NCBI GenBank assembly: GCA_963726085.1
Contig: CAVSAR010000008.1
Location: 46,427-110,426 of the forward strand
Direction: 5' to 3'
Source: ZC4RG30 sp963726085
GTDB taxonomy: Bacteria; Pseudomonadota; Gammaproteobacteria; Steroidobacterales; Steroidobacteraceae
Length of the DNA: 64,000 nucleotides
Below the pieces are notes generated by a model, which was given only the letters and a program-made list of their open reading frames with translations, was not told the origin of the DNA and did no database searches. Below are positions 16,727-26,330 of this stretch, in pieces (the stretch's first letter is position 1; the number at the start of each line of letters is the position of its first letter). Position numbers and translations under genes: made by a program.

Positions 16727-17809
16727 TCAGATGATGTGCGCGCTCTCCAGCACAGTATCGCAAACGAAGCGCAGCTTGCGGATGGCCGAGGCCGACAGTA
16801 CGAAGGGGTAGGCGTCCGGCAGGCCCAATCCCCGATTGAGGTTATTGAGGACGAAGGTCAGGGGCATCCATTCCTCGATCATGGTGTCAAAGTCGAGCGT
16901 GGTCCTGGCGAATATGCCACTGGTGGCGGCTAGTGATGGCTCATCCTGGCGCTTCGGTTGCAGCCGCAAGCCCGCCGACGTGGCCGTTTCAAGCGCATCC
17001 ACCATGTGCAGGAAATGCGCCCACGTCTCAGCCCAGTCCTCCCAGGGGTGCATGGTCGCGTAGGCACTGACGTAGTCCTGCTGCCAGCTGGGTGGCGGCC
17101 CTTCCGAGTAGTGGCGTTTCATGGCATCGGCATAATCAGCGCGCTCATCGCCGAAGATTTCGCGAAATTGCCCCAGACGCTGGGTGTGCTCGATGAGTCG
17201 ATCCCAAAAATAATGTCCACTCTCGTGCCGGAAATGTCCCAGCAGTGTCCGGTAGGGCTCATTCTGCGCGGCGCGCTGCCGCTCGCGCTGGACGTCGTCC
17301 GCTTCGGCGACGTTGATGGTGATGAGGCCGTCATCGTGGCCGGTAAACACGCGATTGCGGTCACCATTTGGCTTGGTGGAGTCCTTGAGGAACTCGAAGG
17401 CAAGCCCCAGGGGCTCGGCTTCGGTTTTCGGCGTCACGCGCAGGCCCAGGCCCAGCAGCGTGTACACCAGGCGTCGCTTCGCGGATTCAAGGCGGTACCA
17501 GGCCTGCTTGCTGCCCGCCTGCGACAGGTCCGGAATGACGGTAGTCAGCCGGCACGACTGGCACAGGGTCTCCGGGCTGGAGGCAGGCACCGTCCAGTTG
17601 CAGATGTCGTAGTCCGTGTAGTTGCTGCACAGGCGGTACTGCCCATCCGTCGTGGCGCCGAACTGGATGTGCCACAGCCCGGCGTCCCCCTGCAGGGCAG
17701 CCATGTCGTCGCGATCAGGAACAAACGCCAGTACATTGCCGCAGACCAGGCACCGGGTGTTCTCAAAGAACACCAGCGTCTGGCAGTTGGTGCAGTGAAA
17801 TGTCTTCAT
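16727..17809 (-). CDS. zinc-ribbon zinc-metallopeptidase family protein
   Basis: 360 residues. An N-terminal zinc ribbon has Cys6-x2-Cys9 and Cys20-x2-Cys23; a second Cys set lies at 61, 70, 83 and 86. A metallopeptidase motif HESGH is at 195-199 (HFRHESGHYFWDRLI). This is the layout of the COG4307-type putative zinc-binding peptidases. No signal peptide, so cytoplasmic. Substrate unknown. It stands alone between the permease and modA. Confidence 0.82.
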   Translation of the reverse strand: MKTFHCTNCQTLVFFENTRCLVCGNVLAFVPDRDDMAALQGDAGLWHIQFGATTDGQYRLCSNYTDYDICNWTVPASSPETLCQSCRLTTVIPDLSQAGSKQAWYRLESAKRRLVYTLLGLGLRVTPKTEAEPLGLAFEFLKDSTKPNGDRNRVFTGHDDGLITINVAEADDVQRERQRAAQNEPYRTLLGHFRHESGHYFWDRLIEHTQRLGQFREIFGDERADYADAMKRHYSEGPPPSWQQDYVSAYATMHPWEDWAETWAHFLHMVDALETATSAGLRLQPKRQDEPSLAATSGIFARTTLDFDTMIEEWMPLTFVLNNLNRGLGLPDAYPFVLSASAIRKLRFVCDTVLESAHII

Positions 17810-17897
17810 GGGCGCGCTAGGGTATTACATGCCATGCCTCCCCGGTGTAGGACCGGGTACCTGTTTGCACTGCGCCGTATCAGTTAGGATATAGCGC

Positions 17898-18659
17898 ATG
17901 AAGAAAGCGCTGGTTTTAGCTGCAGTGCTGCTGGCGCTGGGGACCCAGACGGCCCTGGCAGCCGAACACGTATTGACGGTGTTTGCTGCTGCCTCGATGA
18001 CCAATGTGTTGCAGGCGGCAGGCGACGCGTACACCGCCGAAACCCAGGTGCCGGTGCGCTTCTCGTTTGCCGGCAGTTCTGCATTGGCACGCCAGATTGA
18101 ATCCGGTGCGCCCGCAGACCTGTTCGTATCCGCCGACCAGGAGTGGATGGACTACCTACAGGAACGCAAGCTTGTGTCCATGGAAATGCGCGTCAACATC
18201 GCCACCAACACCTTGGTACTGGTGGCACCGGTCGACAGCCCCGTGAAATTGAAGATCGCGCCGGGATTTCCCCTGGCGGCGGCGTTGGGCGCTACCGGCC
18301 GGATTGCCACTGGCGATCCGGCGTCAGTGCCCGTGGGTAAATATGCACAGGCCGCGTTGACCGCGCTGGGCGTATGGAAAAGTGTCGCGGGGCGGCTGGT
18401 GCCCGCCGACAACGTGCGCACGGCCCTTCTTTTCGTGGCACGCGGCGAAGCGCCCCTGGGCATTGTCTACGCCACAGACGCCCGCGGCGAACCCAAGGTG
18501 CGAGTGGTGGATACCTTCCCTGCCAGCAGTCATCCGCCGATAACCTACCCGGCAGCCGTCACTGTCACCGGGGGCGCCGATGCCGCGGCGTTCCTGCGGT
18601 ACCTGCGCGGCGCGCAGGCACAGGCGATCTTCGGCAAGGCGGGGTTCGGCAAACCGTAG
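17898..18659 (+). CDS. modA: molybdate ABC transporter substrate-binding protein
   Basis: 253 residues with a signal peptide (1-21, ending LAAE). ModA hallmarks: VFAAASMTNVLQ, FSFAGSSALARQIESGAPADLF, SADQEWMDYL, ATGDPASVPVGKYA and GEAPLGIVYATDA. It captures molybdate or tungstate in the periplasm. modB and modC are not next to it, so the permease must be elsewhere or lost. A molybdenum enzyme (iorAB) is encoded at 61-63.7 kb, so molybdate supply has a local use, though the two loci are 43 kb apart. Confidence 0.92.
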   Translation: MKKALVLAAVLLALGTQTALAAEHVLTVFAAASMTNVLQAAGDAYTAETQVPVRFSFAGSSALARQIESGAPADLFVSADQEWMDYLQERKLVSMEMRVNIATNTLVLVAPVDSPVKLKIAPGFPLAAALGATGRIATGDPASVPVGKYAQAALTALGVWKSVAGRLVPADNVRTALLFVARGEAPLGIVYATDARGEPKVRVVDTFPASSHPPITYPAAVTVTGGADAAAFLRYLRGAQAQAIFGKAGFGKP

Positions 18660-18855
18660 AGAGACGCCCGGTCAGTACATACTGGCCTTGGAAACCGGCG
18701 GCAGGTTCGCTATATCCTTTTCGGCGGTCGAGGACAGTTTGAGCGCGCCGGCCACGGCGGTAGTCGATGATAGTGGGCAGCGGCCTCGCCATGCCATGGG
18801 CGCATCTTTGTTCGTGTCCATCATTTGATCGAAGCGGCTTTTGGGGGACGACAAA
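18660..18855. other. spacer between modA and the sugar dehydrogenase
   Basis: About 195 bp. A short minus-strand frame of about 50 codons (ATG near 18822) is open but shows no family features. Purine run GGGGGA at 18843-18848 is the ribosome-binding site of the next gene. Confidence 0.35.
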
Positions 18856-20577
18856 ATGATTCTGAAATTTGCAGCCACCGCAGTGGTGCTGGCCGCAACG
18901 GTGCCGTCGTTTGGTGCCGATGCCAATGCCGGCAAGAACGTCTTCCGCCAGCAGTGCGCGCTGTGCCACAGCGCGGAGCCCAATGACAACGGTGGCGCAC
19001 AGGGGCCGTCCCTGATTGGCGTATTCGGCCGCAAGGCCGCCTCCAATCCGGCGTTCACCTACACAAAGCCACTGGCAGCATCCAAGTTGACCTGGGATGC
19101 GCCAACACTGGATCGATTCCTGGCATCGCCGATGAAGGTTGTGCCCGGATCGGCCATGGTCATTGCCGTGCCTGACAAGACCAGTCGCGAGAATCTCGTG
19201 GCCTACTTTGAAGCCTTGAAGGCGGGCACGTTCAAGGAGGCGGCGCGTCCTGCCGGGGTGGGGCCGCCGCCGGGGCCACCGCCGGCAGCAGCCGCCGGGC
19301 CGCCCAAAGGAGAAGCTGACTGGAAGAAGGATGTTCCCGGGCGCTCGCACCGGATCGACCTCGCCAAACTGCCCGCACCCTATGACACTCCTGCGGCACG
19401 CAATTTCCCGCGCTTCATCGACAAACCTGCCGGTGCCCAGCTTGCCGTGCCGCCCGGATTCAAGGTTGACGTGTTTGCCCGGGACCTGCCGGGCGCGCGT
19501 GCCATGCGCGTCGCCCCCAACGGGGACATCATCCTCAGCGAAACCCAGTCCGGCCGCGTGGTGGTCCTGCGGCCGTCGGCTGACGGCACCCGGGCTCAAA
19601 AGGTGACCACGTTTGCGCAGGGTCTGGTCCTGCCGTTCGGCGTGCAGTTCTATCCCAGCGGCAACAATCCCAAGTGGCTCTACGTGGCCGAGACTAATCG
19701 GGTGGTGCGCTACGCCTACAAGGTGGGCGATACCGTGGCCAGCGGCGTGCCCGAAGTGGTCGTGCCCGAATTGTCGCCGACCGCCGGTGGCGGACACTTC
19801 ACCCGCGACATCGCCTTTTCACTGGATGGCAAGCGCATGTTCGTATCGGTGGGATCGGCGTCGAACGTGGCCGAGGACATGCCCAAGAAGACCCCTGCAG
19901 AGATACAGGCCTGGGACGCGCAGCATGGGCTGGGTGCCGCCTGGGGCGGGGAGGCCAATCGCGCAGACGTGCTGGTCTATGAAGTGGGCAGCAGCAAGCA
20001 GGGAAAGATTTTTGCCACGGGCATCCGCAACTGCGTAGGGCTGACCATTCAGCCGGTCACGGGCGACCTGTGGTGTACCACCAACGAGCGTGACCTGCTG
20101 GGCGACGACCTGGTGCCCGACTATTCCACCCGCGTCAGGGAAGGCGGCTATTACGGCTGGCCCTGGTATTACATGGGCAATCATGAGGATCCGCGCCTCA
20201 AGGGCGACCGGCCAGACCTGGCAGGCAAGGCCACCGTTCCGGATGTGCCGTATCAGGCGCACTCGGCATCCCTGAATCTGGTGTTCTACACTCCCACTGC
20301 AGGGACTTCAGTGTTTCCCAAGGAGTATGTCGGTGACGGATTCGCCGTGCTGCATGGTTCGTGGAATCGAGCCTTTCGCACTGGCCACAAGGTGGTACGG
20401 GTGCGCATGAAGGATGGCGTGCCCACGGGCGAATACGAGGACTTCATGGTTGGCATGATTGCCGACGACGGCAATGCCTGGGGCCGACCCGTCGGGGCGG
20501 CCGTGGCCAGGGACGGGTCACTGCTCATCAGCGACGATGGCGCTAATCTCATTTACCGCATTTCGTACACCCACTAA
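18856..20577 (+). CDS. cytochrome c fused to PQQ-type sugar (sorbosone-like) dehydrogenase
   Basis: 573 residues from the ATG at 18856 (MILKFAATAV), with GGGGGA 7 bp upstream. Signal peptide 1-20; a class I cytochrome c domain follows with the haem motif CALCH at 34-38. A Pro/Ala/Gly-rich linker (about 134-155) joins it to a six-bladed propeller of the GDH/sorbosone-dehydrogenase family (NGDIILSETQSGRVV, FATGIRNCVGLTIQP, EGGYYGWPWYYMG, VLHGSWNRAFRTGHK). The fusion puts the electron acceptor in the same chain as the PQQ domain, for periplasmic oxidation of an aldose or sugar aldehyde. No PQQ synthesis genes are nearby. Confidence 0.88.
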   Translation: MILKFAATAVVLAATVPSFGADANAGKNVFRQQCALCHSAEPNDNGGAQGPSLIGVFGRKAASNPAFTYTKPLAASKLTWDAPTLDRFLASPMKVVPGSAMVIAVPDKTSRENLVAYFEALKAGTFKEAARPAGVGPPPGPPPAAAAGPPKGEADWKKDVPGRSHRIDLAKLPAPYDTPAARNFPRFIDKPAGAQLAVPPGFKVDVFARDLPGARAMRVAPNGDIILSETQSGRVVVLRPSADGTRAQKVTTFAQGLVLPFGVQFYPSGNNPKWLYVAETNRVVRYAYKVGDTVASGVPEVVVPELSPTAGGGHFTRDIAFSLDGKRMFVSVGSASNVAEDMPKKTPAEIQAWDAQHGLGAAWGGEANRADVLVYEVGSSKQGKIFATGIRNCVGLTIQPVTGDLWCTTNERDLLGDDLVPDYSTRVREGGYYGWPWYYMGNHEDPRLKGDRPDLAGKATVPDVPYQAHSASLNLVFYTPTAGTSVFPKEYVGDGFAVLHGSWNRAFRTGHKVVRVRMKDGVPTGEYEDFMVGMIADDGNAWGRPVGAAVARDGSLLISDDGANLIYRISYTH

Positions 20578-20762
20578 AGGAACTTTCCTCGACGCAGGCG
20601 CGGGGCGCGGGGCGCGGCGCTCGGCCGATGCCCGTAACGTTTTCTCACGGCAGACGTACTTGAAGTGTGACAAGGTGTTGTCGGGGATTGTCGACTCGAT
20701 AGGCGCTTCGTAGATCCGGGCGCACAGGGCATGCGTTTTACATTTCGTCGATGGAGGGCGTA
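20578..20762. other. spacer before msrA
   Basis: About 185 bp with a GC-rich repeat of GCGCGGG near 20597-20620. No gene is supported. GGAGGGC at 20753-20759 is the ribosome-binding site that fixes the msrA start at 20763. Confidence 0.4.
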
Positions 20763-21488
20763 ATGCGATTTACTAGTCAAGCTAACGTAAAGTCGGGGCA
20801 CATCGCGCCATTGCTGGCGCTGCTGATCGGGGCCATGGGCGCCGGCGCAGTGCTGGCGGCGGAAGCCGGCCGTGTCATTCCTGCATACCAGTCAAGCACG
20901 CCGGCTTCGACCGCCACGACCGAGACGGCCGTGGTGGCCGGAGGATGCTTTTGGGGCATCCAGGGCGTGTACCAGCACGTCAAGGGCGTCATAAACGCGG
21001 TGTCGGGCTATACCGGTGGTGCAGCCGGGTCGGCCAGGTATGAAATCGTGAGCGAGGGAAACACTGGCCACGCAGAATCCGTGCAGGTCACCTTCGATCC
21101 ACGGCAGGTCAGCTATGCGCAGATACTTCAGGTCCTGATGTCCGTGGGGCATGACCCCACGCAGTTGAACCGCCAGGGCCCTGACACGGGCACACAGTAC
21201 CGTTCGGCGATCTTTCCGACCAATGACACTCAGGCGCGGATTGCAAAGGACTACATCGCCCAGCTCAATAAGGCGCGCGTGTATCCCGCGGCGATTGTCA
21301 CGAAGATCGAGATGGGTGCGACTTTCTACCCGGCCGAGGGATATCACCAGGACTACCTGTTCCACAATCCTGGCCAGCCGTACATCGCCTACAACGATCT
21401 GCCTAAGATCGCCGAACTCAAGCGGATATTTCCCGGGATGTATCGCGACGATCCGGTGCTGGTGGCAGCTGCGCAATCGCACCGTTAG
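20763..21488 (+). CDS. msrA: exported peptide-methionine (S)-S-oxide reductase
   Basis: 241 residues from the ATG at 20763. A hydrophobic export segment (about 15-33) ends near VLAAEA, followed by a linker and the MsrA domain with catalytic Cys62 in GCFWG, then SGYTGG, GNTGHAESVQV, GTQYRSAIF and EGYHQDYL. It repairs methionine-S-sulfoxide, here in the periplasm or membrane, instead of the usual cytoplasmic location. The reductant for the exported enzyme is not evident. It follows the exported sugar dehydrogenase, whose electron flow may be a local oxidant source (inference). Confidence 0.93.
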   Translation: MRFTSQANVKSGHIAPLLALLIGAMGAGAVLAAEAGRVIPAYQSSTPASTATTETAVVAGGCFWGIQGVYQHVKGVINAVSGYTGGAAGSARYEIVSEGNTGHAESVQVTFDPRQVSYAQILQVLMSVGHDPTQLNRQGPDTGTQYRSAIFPTNDTQARIAKDYIAQLNKARVYPAAIVTKIEMGATFYPAEGYHQDYLFHNPGQPYIAYNDLPKIAELKRIFPGMYRDDPVLVAAAQSHR

Positions 21489-21529
21489 CATCGTCACGTA
21501 TTTCACAGTTCACTCGAACGTCTTTCGGT

Positions 21530-23821
21530 TCAATTAGCGTCGAATCCCATAGAGACTGTTATGCCGTAGGTCCGAGGATCGCCAGGGGCGGCAGCTATGT
21601 AGTAGCCGTTCTCCCACATGCGGGTTGCATAGCCCCGGTCGGTGATATTTCGACCCCACAGGCTAACCTTCAGGCCGGTACTGGAGAACTTGGCCGTCAG
21701 CATAGCGCTGAGCAAACCGTTGGCATTCTGATGAGCCGCTGAGGCGGGGTCGTATGAGAACCAAACAGCATCACGCCACGAAAAGTCGGCATGGACGTTG
21801 ATTGCGCCAAATTCGACTGGGATTGGCAGGTCTGCCGCAAGGGCTGCAGTGCTCTCGGGGGTTAGCATGAACTTTGAGTCGAGCGTGACGCCATCCACCC
21901 TGGGATCGAGCTTCGTGAAATGTGCGTGAGTAACGCCGAAGCCTGCCGTAAGCCGCAGCGTGCTCAGCAATGCGACAAGTTCCAATTCGCCGCCGTCGAT
22001 TTGCGCTTCGCCACCATTGCTAATGTAGCGCGGTGCGCCCGCCTGATTGGCCACGAGCTCATGCTGCACCAGCTGTATGTTGTCGAACTGCGTGTGATAC
22101 AGGGCAAGATTGACGCGCAGCCGATTGTTCAGCAGGTCCGTCTTGGCGCCAATCTCGAAACTGTCGACATCTTCTGGCTCGAACGTATCGAATGTGACTT
22201 CGTCCGTTCCGCGAATGTTGTAGCCACCTGCTCGAAACCCTCGGCTCACCTTCGCATATAGCAACTTTGATTGGTCGGGCCGGTACTCAATGCCCAGTGT
22301 GAAGGGAGCGTAATCAAACGACCGGGTGGGTAGCGTGGCTGTACAGACCCCGGGTTGATCCAGCAGCGCAGGGGAGATGCTGCACGCCGAACTGCTGCCC
22401 ACGCGGCGCGCGTTGTGCGAGGTGAGCTGGCGTCGGTCTTCGGTGTATCGCACCCCCGCAGTGACCGAGACCCCTGGCGTCAGGGCATAGGAGGCCTGTG
22501 CGTAGGCGGCCAGCGACTGATTGCTTGCATCACCCCAGGGTATGTTTTCAGCGAAGGTACGCGTGGCGGGGACGAAAATCTGGTTCCCTTGCTTGAACAT
22601 TGCGTTTTCACCGAAGTAGTTGAGGCCAGCGATCCATCGCAGGTGCACATCGTGTGTACTGTTGAATAGCTGCAGCTCCTGACTGAATTGGTGCTGCTGG
22701 TCTGTGCGATCGAATATCACCCCGAGATCGTACGGCGTGCCATCCTGATCGCTGTCGGTTGCCAGGGACTCCTGCGCCCTGTAGGCCGTTATCGATTTGA
22801 AGGTCAGCGCTGCCAGTTCAAACGTAACGGTACCGGTTGTGCCCCACACGGTTGTTTGCACGGCTCCAGCCCGATTGGCCGACACGCTATCGCCGTATTG
22901 ATCAATGTAGTTGGACAGGCGGTCGCCCGGATTACCAAGAAGAGCAGGGATCGAGTCGAAGCCGGGGGCAACCCAGGACAGGCTGCGAATCTGGCTGCCG
23001 GATTTGATATTTGAATAGTCCGCTGACAGGTGTACCAGCAGGTTGCTTGCCGGCCTTAATTGAAGCTGCAGCCGAGCGAAGTCCGTATTATCGGTTGCGA
23101 GTTCTGCGTTCAGCAGTGGGTCATACGCGTAGCCACCGTGTTGGCTGTGCATGACCGTCAGACGCGTATCGACCTGCCCCGCAAGTAACGGCGCATTTAC
23201 GATACCCGTGTATCTTTGACGGTCGTAATTTCCGAGTTCGGCGCTCAGCGAAGCTGCGAATTGTGGTGCGGGGTGCGTTGGGACGATACTGATCGCTCCG
23301 CCGATCGTATTGCGGCCGAACAAGGTCCCCTGCGGCCCGCGCAACACCTCGACTCGATCGACATCGACCAGGTCGAGATTGGCACCGGTCATCCTTGCGA
23401 AATACACACCGTCTAGGTACAGGCCAACGGGGGGATCCACTGAAGGTGTTGAATCGGATTCGTATTGGCCACGGATGGCAATGGTCGCCGAGGCTTCGGT
23501 TGTCTGTCCCGGCGCCACGCTCAGGTTGGGCGTCACATACTGCAGCTGTGTCAGGTCGTGGATCTGAAGTCGTTCAAGCTCCGGCGCGGACAGCACGGAT
23601 ACGGAAATGGGGACTTCCTGCAGGCTTTCCTCGCGTCGCCTGGCAGTTACGATTACTTCCTCGAGCGTGGGCGTGCTGGCATCGGCGCCCGCAGTAGTCG
23701 CTGACACGGGCGGACTCGCCAGCAGCGGCAGCCCGGCTGACACAGACAGAAGATATCTTGTGCGCTCAGGTATGAGGCACCGGCGCATCCAGCGCACGAA
23801 GTTGTTCCCGCTGTCGGACAT
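21530..23821 (-). CDS. TonB-dependent receptor
   Basis: 763 residues from the ATG at 23821 (MSDSGNNFVRW); upstream Mets fall inside the regulator gene. A signal segment precedes a TonB-box-like EEVIVTARRREESLQ, a plug with ISVLSAPELERL, VDPPVGLYLDGVYFAR and VEVLRGPQGTLFGRNTIGG, then a barrel ending ITVSMGF. This is the FecA/FyuA-like group common in sphingomonads and gammaproteobacteria and often used for oligosaccharides or plant compounds. Its start overlaps the end of the regulator gene by 56 bp, so the regulator and receptor are probably one transcript. Confidence 0.9.
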   Translation of the reverse strand: MSDSGNNFVRWMRRCLIPERTRYLLSVSAGLPLLASPPVSATTAGADASTPTLEEVIVTARRREESLQEVPISVSVLSAPELERLQIHDLTQLQYVTPNLSVAPGQTTEASATIAIRGQYESDSTPSVDPPVGLYLDGVYFARMTGANLDLVDVDRVEVLRGPQGTLFGRNTIGGAISIVPTHPAPQFAASLSAELGNYDRQRYTGIVNAPLLAGQVDTRLTVMHSQHGGYAYDPLLNAELATDNTDFARLQLQLRPASNLLVHLSADYSNIKSGSQIRSLSWVAPGFDSIPALLGNPGDRLSNYIDQYGDSVSANRAGAVQTTVWGTTGTVTFELAALTFKSITAYRAQESLATDSDQDGTPYDLGVIFDRTDQQHQFSQELQLFNSTHDVHLRWIAGLNYFGENAMFKQGNQIFVPATRTFAENIPWGDASNQSLAAYAQASYALTPGVSVTAGVRYTEDRRQLTSHNARRVGSSSACSISPALLDQPGVCTATLPTRSFDYAPFTLGIEYRPDQSKLLYAKVSRGFRAGGYNIRGTDEVTFDTFEPEDVDSFEIGAKTDLLNNRLRVNLALYHTQFDNIQLVQHELVANQAGAPRYISNGGEAQIDGGELELVALLSTLRLTAGFGVTHAHFTKLDPRVDGVTLDSKFMLTPESTAALAADLPIPVEFGAINVHADFSWRDAVWFSYDPASAAHQNANGLLSAMLTAKFSSTGLKVSLWGRNITDRGYATRMWENGYYIAAAPGDPRTYGITVSMGFDAN

Positions 23822-26096
23822 TGTCGGATGCGATTCTCGCAAACCAGCGCGCAAGGCGTGCATCCTTGCGCAGGGAACTGAAGCAGGGGTCCGCCTCGAG
23901 TGGATCAATATAGAGTAGCGGCTGTGGATTCAGATCGACGGCCCAGGTCGTACGAAATCCCGCCGCATACGCGCGATCGAGCGCCTGAAACGCAAGATCC
24001 CCTTCGCCAGCCAGCGCGTGCATGCGTGCGCGCTGGTATTCATAGACCGGAAGTTGCGGTACCGAGGGACCTGCCAGATAAGTGCTGATGCGAGCCAGCA
24101 GCTGCCGCGCGGCCGCGTCCTGACTGGAACCCGACAGGGCGGCTGCAAGATCGAGTGCCGGCAGCACATTGCGCGCATCCACAGGCTCCATGCCGCTCTC
24201 GAGATCGGGCATCCGGCCTCGCAGCAGTGCCAGCGCTCGCTCAGGCTTGCCGACGATCAACGCGAGGCGTGCTGCGGGCAGGTCCAGGATCCGGATGAAC
24301 TCGAAATTCTGTCGCTGCCTCTCAAGAGACTGATACGCCTCCTCGTATCGTCCATCCATTGTGAGCGCGGCTGCGGCGGCGAGCGCCTTCCCCTGATCGG
24401 AGGGCCCGAAATCCAGCGCGTGCCGCGCTGCGGCTTCGTCTCCGAGTGAGAGGTGTCCGGCCCACAACTGGATTGACAGACCGACGTCGCTGCGCTGCAC
24501 TCGACGCAGAAGTACGATGGACTGCGCAAGATTGCCGTACATATACTCGATGCTCGCAATGGCCATTGTGCACAGTTTATTGTCACCGACTGAACGCTTC
24601 TCCCATGTCGCGCACTGTGCTCGCGCCGCCTGTGGCTGACCATTCATGCCGAAAATCGTGGCGGTCAGGTTCTGCGCGCCGCGATCCAGGGGCTCGATCT
24701 CAACTGCTCGGTCAAACAGGCTCTTTGCCAAATCCGGGTCGCGCCAAATCACTGCACGCCCGTATTCGAATAAAACGAAGTTATTTGAAGGGTCAATCTC
24801 GATCGCGCGCCGGAAATTGCCTTGGGCTTGCACGTAGGCAGAGAAATCACCGCGGTAGCGATACCGCAGCGCCTGGCCGGTGGCCTGGGTCTCCAGGGCC
24901 TCGCTTGATTCGGGGTCAAGAGCAATGGCGCGTTCGGCAGCGGCAAGACCGAGCTGGGTGCCGCGATCAATGTCAGTAAACGAAGTAAAGGCGCGCTTGA
25001 AATAATACTGCGCGATGCCGGCATGGGCTTCGGCGAACCTCGAGTCGCGCGCGAGAGCGGCTTCGAACAGGGCTTTGGCGCGCTCCAGGTCCCGGGCGAC
25101 GGTAATGCCACGCAGATATGCCGTACCGACGATATACAATCGGTATGCCTCGGCATCCTGCGTGCCGCGGTGGCGAAGTCGCGCCGCCTCCACACTTGCC
25201 AGCCTGATCTGCAGTGCGCTGGCCACCGCCAGCGCAATGTCCTCCTGGATCTTGAAGATGTCCGAATCGTTTCGGTCGAAGGTCTGCGACCAAAGATGGT
25301 ATCCATCTCTCGCGTCGAGCAGCTGTGCAGTGATGCGAATGCGTGTTCCGGAGCGGCGCACGCTGCCCTCAAGCAGGTGATTCACTCCCAGCACCTTAGC
25401 CATTGCGGCCGTCGATTCCGGATGGTCCTTGAACACAAACGCCGACGTGCGGCCGGCCACTTTCATGCCGCGGATGCCGGCGAGTTTCTGGGTCAGCTCC
25501 TCGGTCAGTCCATCCGCGAAGTATCCGTTCTCCGCATCGGAACTCATGTTGACGAAGGGCAGGACGGCTATGGACGCCTCGCCCGCAGATCCGTGCGAGC
25601 CTATTGAAGGACCGAGGGGGTTGTAGATAACCCAGAAGGTGGAGAGTACCGCCGCCACTATGGCAGTCGCGGCTATGTAGATGCTGACTAATCGTTTGTT
25701 GGGGTGGCTGTTCGGCGACGTTGGCTCGACTGTGGGCGTTGCCTCTTCTGCCGTGCGGTTGTCGGTTAGCGGAAAGATGAAACGATAGCCGACGCGCGGC
25801 AGGGTTTCGATGAACTGCGGCGTACCGGCCGTCTCGCCGAGCGCCTCGCGCAGACGGGCTATGGCGTTGTTCAGTCCGTGATCAAAATCGACGAAGACAC
25901 TCGAAGGCCACACCTTCTGTCGCATTTCGTCGCGCGTGACCACCTCGCCGGCGCGCTCGAGCAGTAGGGCCAAAATCTGGAACGGCTGGTCCTGCAGGCG
26001 CACGCGGCTGCCGTTCTTGCGCAACTCGCGAGCGCGCAGGTCCGCCTCGAATTCCTCGAAGTGGATGACCTGCGAGCTTTCAGGTCCTGCGCGCAC
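23766..26096 (-). CDS. tethered winged-helix regulator with TolB-like and TPR domains
   Basis: 776 residues from a GTG at 26096 preceded by GGAGAGGG; the longer upstream frame is antisense to the neighbouring gene. OmpR/CadC-type winged helix (about 8-105: VIHFEEFEADLRAREL, VRLQDQPFQILALLL, IETLPRVGYRF), a membrane helix (about 137-158), a segment typical of adenylate-cyclase-like/TolB regulators (SIAVLPFVNMSSDAENGYFA, LLEGSVRRSGTRIRIT), then TPR-like repeats to the C-terminus. It probably senses envelope state and controls the overlapping TonB receptor and the divergent delta-60 gene. A remnant of a second copy lies at 28196-28330. Confidence 0.82.
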   Translation of the reverse strand: MRAGPESSQVIHFEEFEADLRARELRKNGSRVRLQDQPFQILALLLERAGEVVTRDEMRQKVWPSSVFVDFDHGLNNAIARLREALGETAGTPQFIETLPRVGYRFIFPLTDNRTAEEATPTVEPTSPNSHPNKRLVSIYIAATAIVAAVLSTFWVIYNPLGPSIGSHGSAGEASIAVLPFVNMSSDAENGYFADGLTEELTQKLAGIRGMKVAGRTSAFVFKDHPESTAAMAKVLGVNHLLEGSVRRSGTRIRITAQLLDARDGYHLWSQTFDRNDSDIFKIQEDIALAVASALQIRLASVEAARLRHRGTQDAEAYRLYIVGTAYLRGITVARDLERAKALFEAALARDSRFAEAHAGIAQYYFKRAFTSFTDIDRGTQLGLAAAERAIALDPESSEALETQATGQALRYRYRGDFSAYVQAQGNFRRAIEIDPSNNFVLFEYGRAVIWRDPDLAKSLFDRAVEIEPLDRGAQNLTATIFGMNGQPQAARAQCATWEKRSVGDNKLCTMAIASIEYMYGNLAQSIVLLRRVQRSDVGLSIQLWAGHLSLGDEAAARHALDFGPSDQGKALAAAAALTMDGRYEEAYQSLERQRQNFEFIRILDLPAARLALIVGKPERALALLRGRMPDLESGMEPVDARNVLPALDLAAALSGSSQDAAARQLLARISTYLAGPSVPQLPVYEYQRARMHALAGEGDLAFQALDRAYAAGFRTTWAVDLNPQPLLYIDPLEADPCFSSLRKDARLARWFARIASDNVRQREQLRALDAPVPHT

Positions 26097-26163
26097 GTGC
26101 CTTGGTCCCTCTCCGCCTTGCCAGGAGTGTGCCACCTTTGACGCGAAACGTCTGCAGAGTCCA

Positions 26164-26330
26164 TGGCGAAAAACATCAAGTATTTCAATCGAGTGAGGTG
26201 AGAGCGACACACGTGACGTATTCGTGATGGGCGCGTGATTGATCGAGTCCGGTTCCTGAGTAGCGTGCACCTCACCGCAAGGGCGCAAGGCGTCAGGAGG
26301 ATTTGAGGTGGCTGCAAATGTACGAAGAGT
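26164..26330. repeat. direct repeat, copy 1 (regulator/delta-60 promoter region)
   Basis: The segment GAAAAACATCAAGTATTT through the start of the delta-60 gene is repeated with few changes at 28384-28552. Shared features include AGCGACACACGTGA, the GCGTGATTGATC stretch, the GCAAGGGCGCAAGGC stretch, the purine-rich Shine-Dalgarno and the GTG start. The repeat marks a segmental duplication. Confidence 0.8.
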
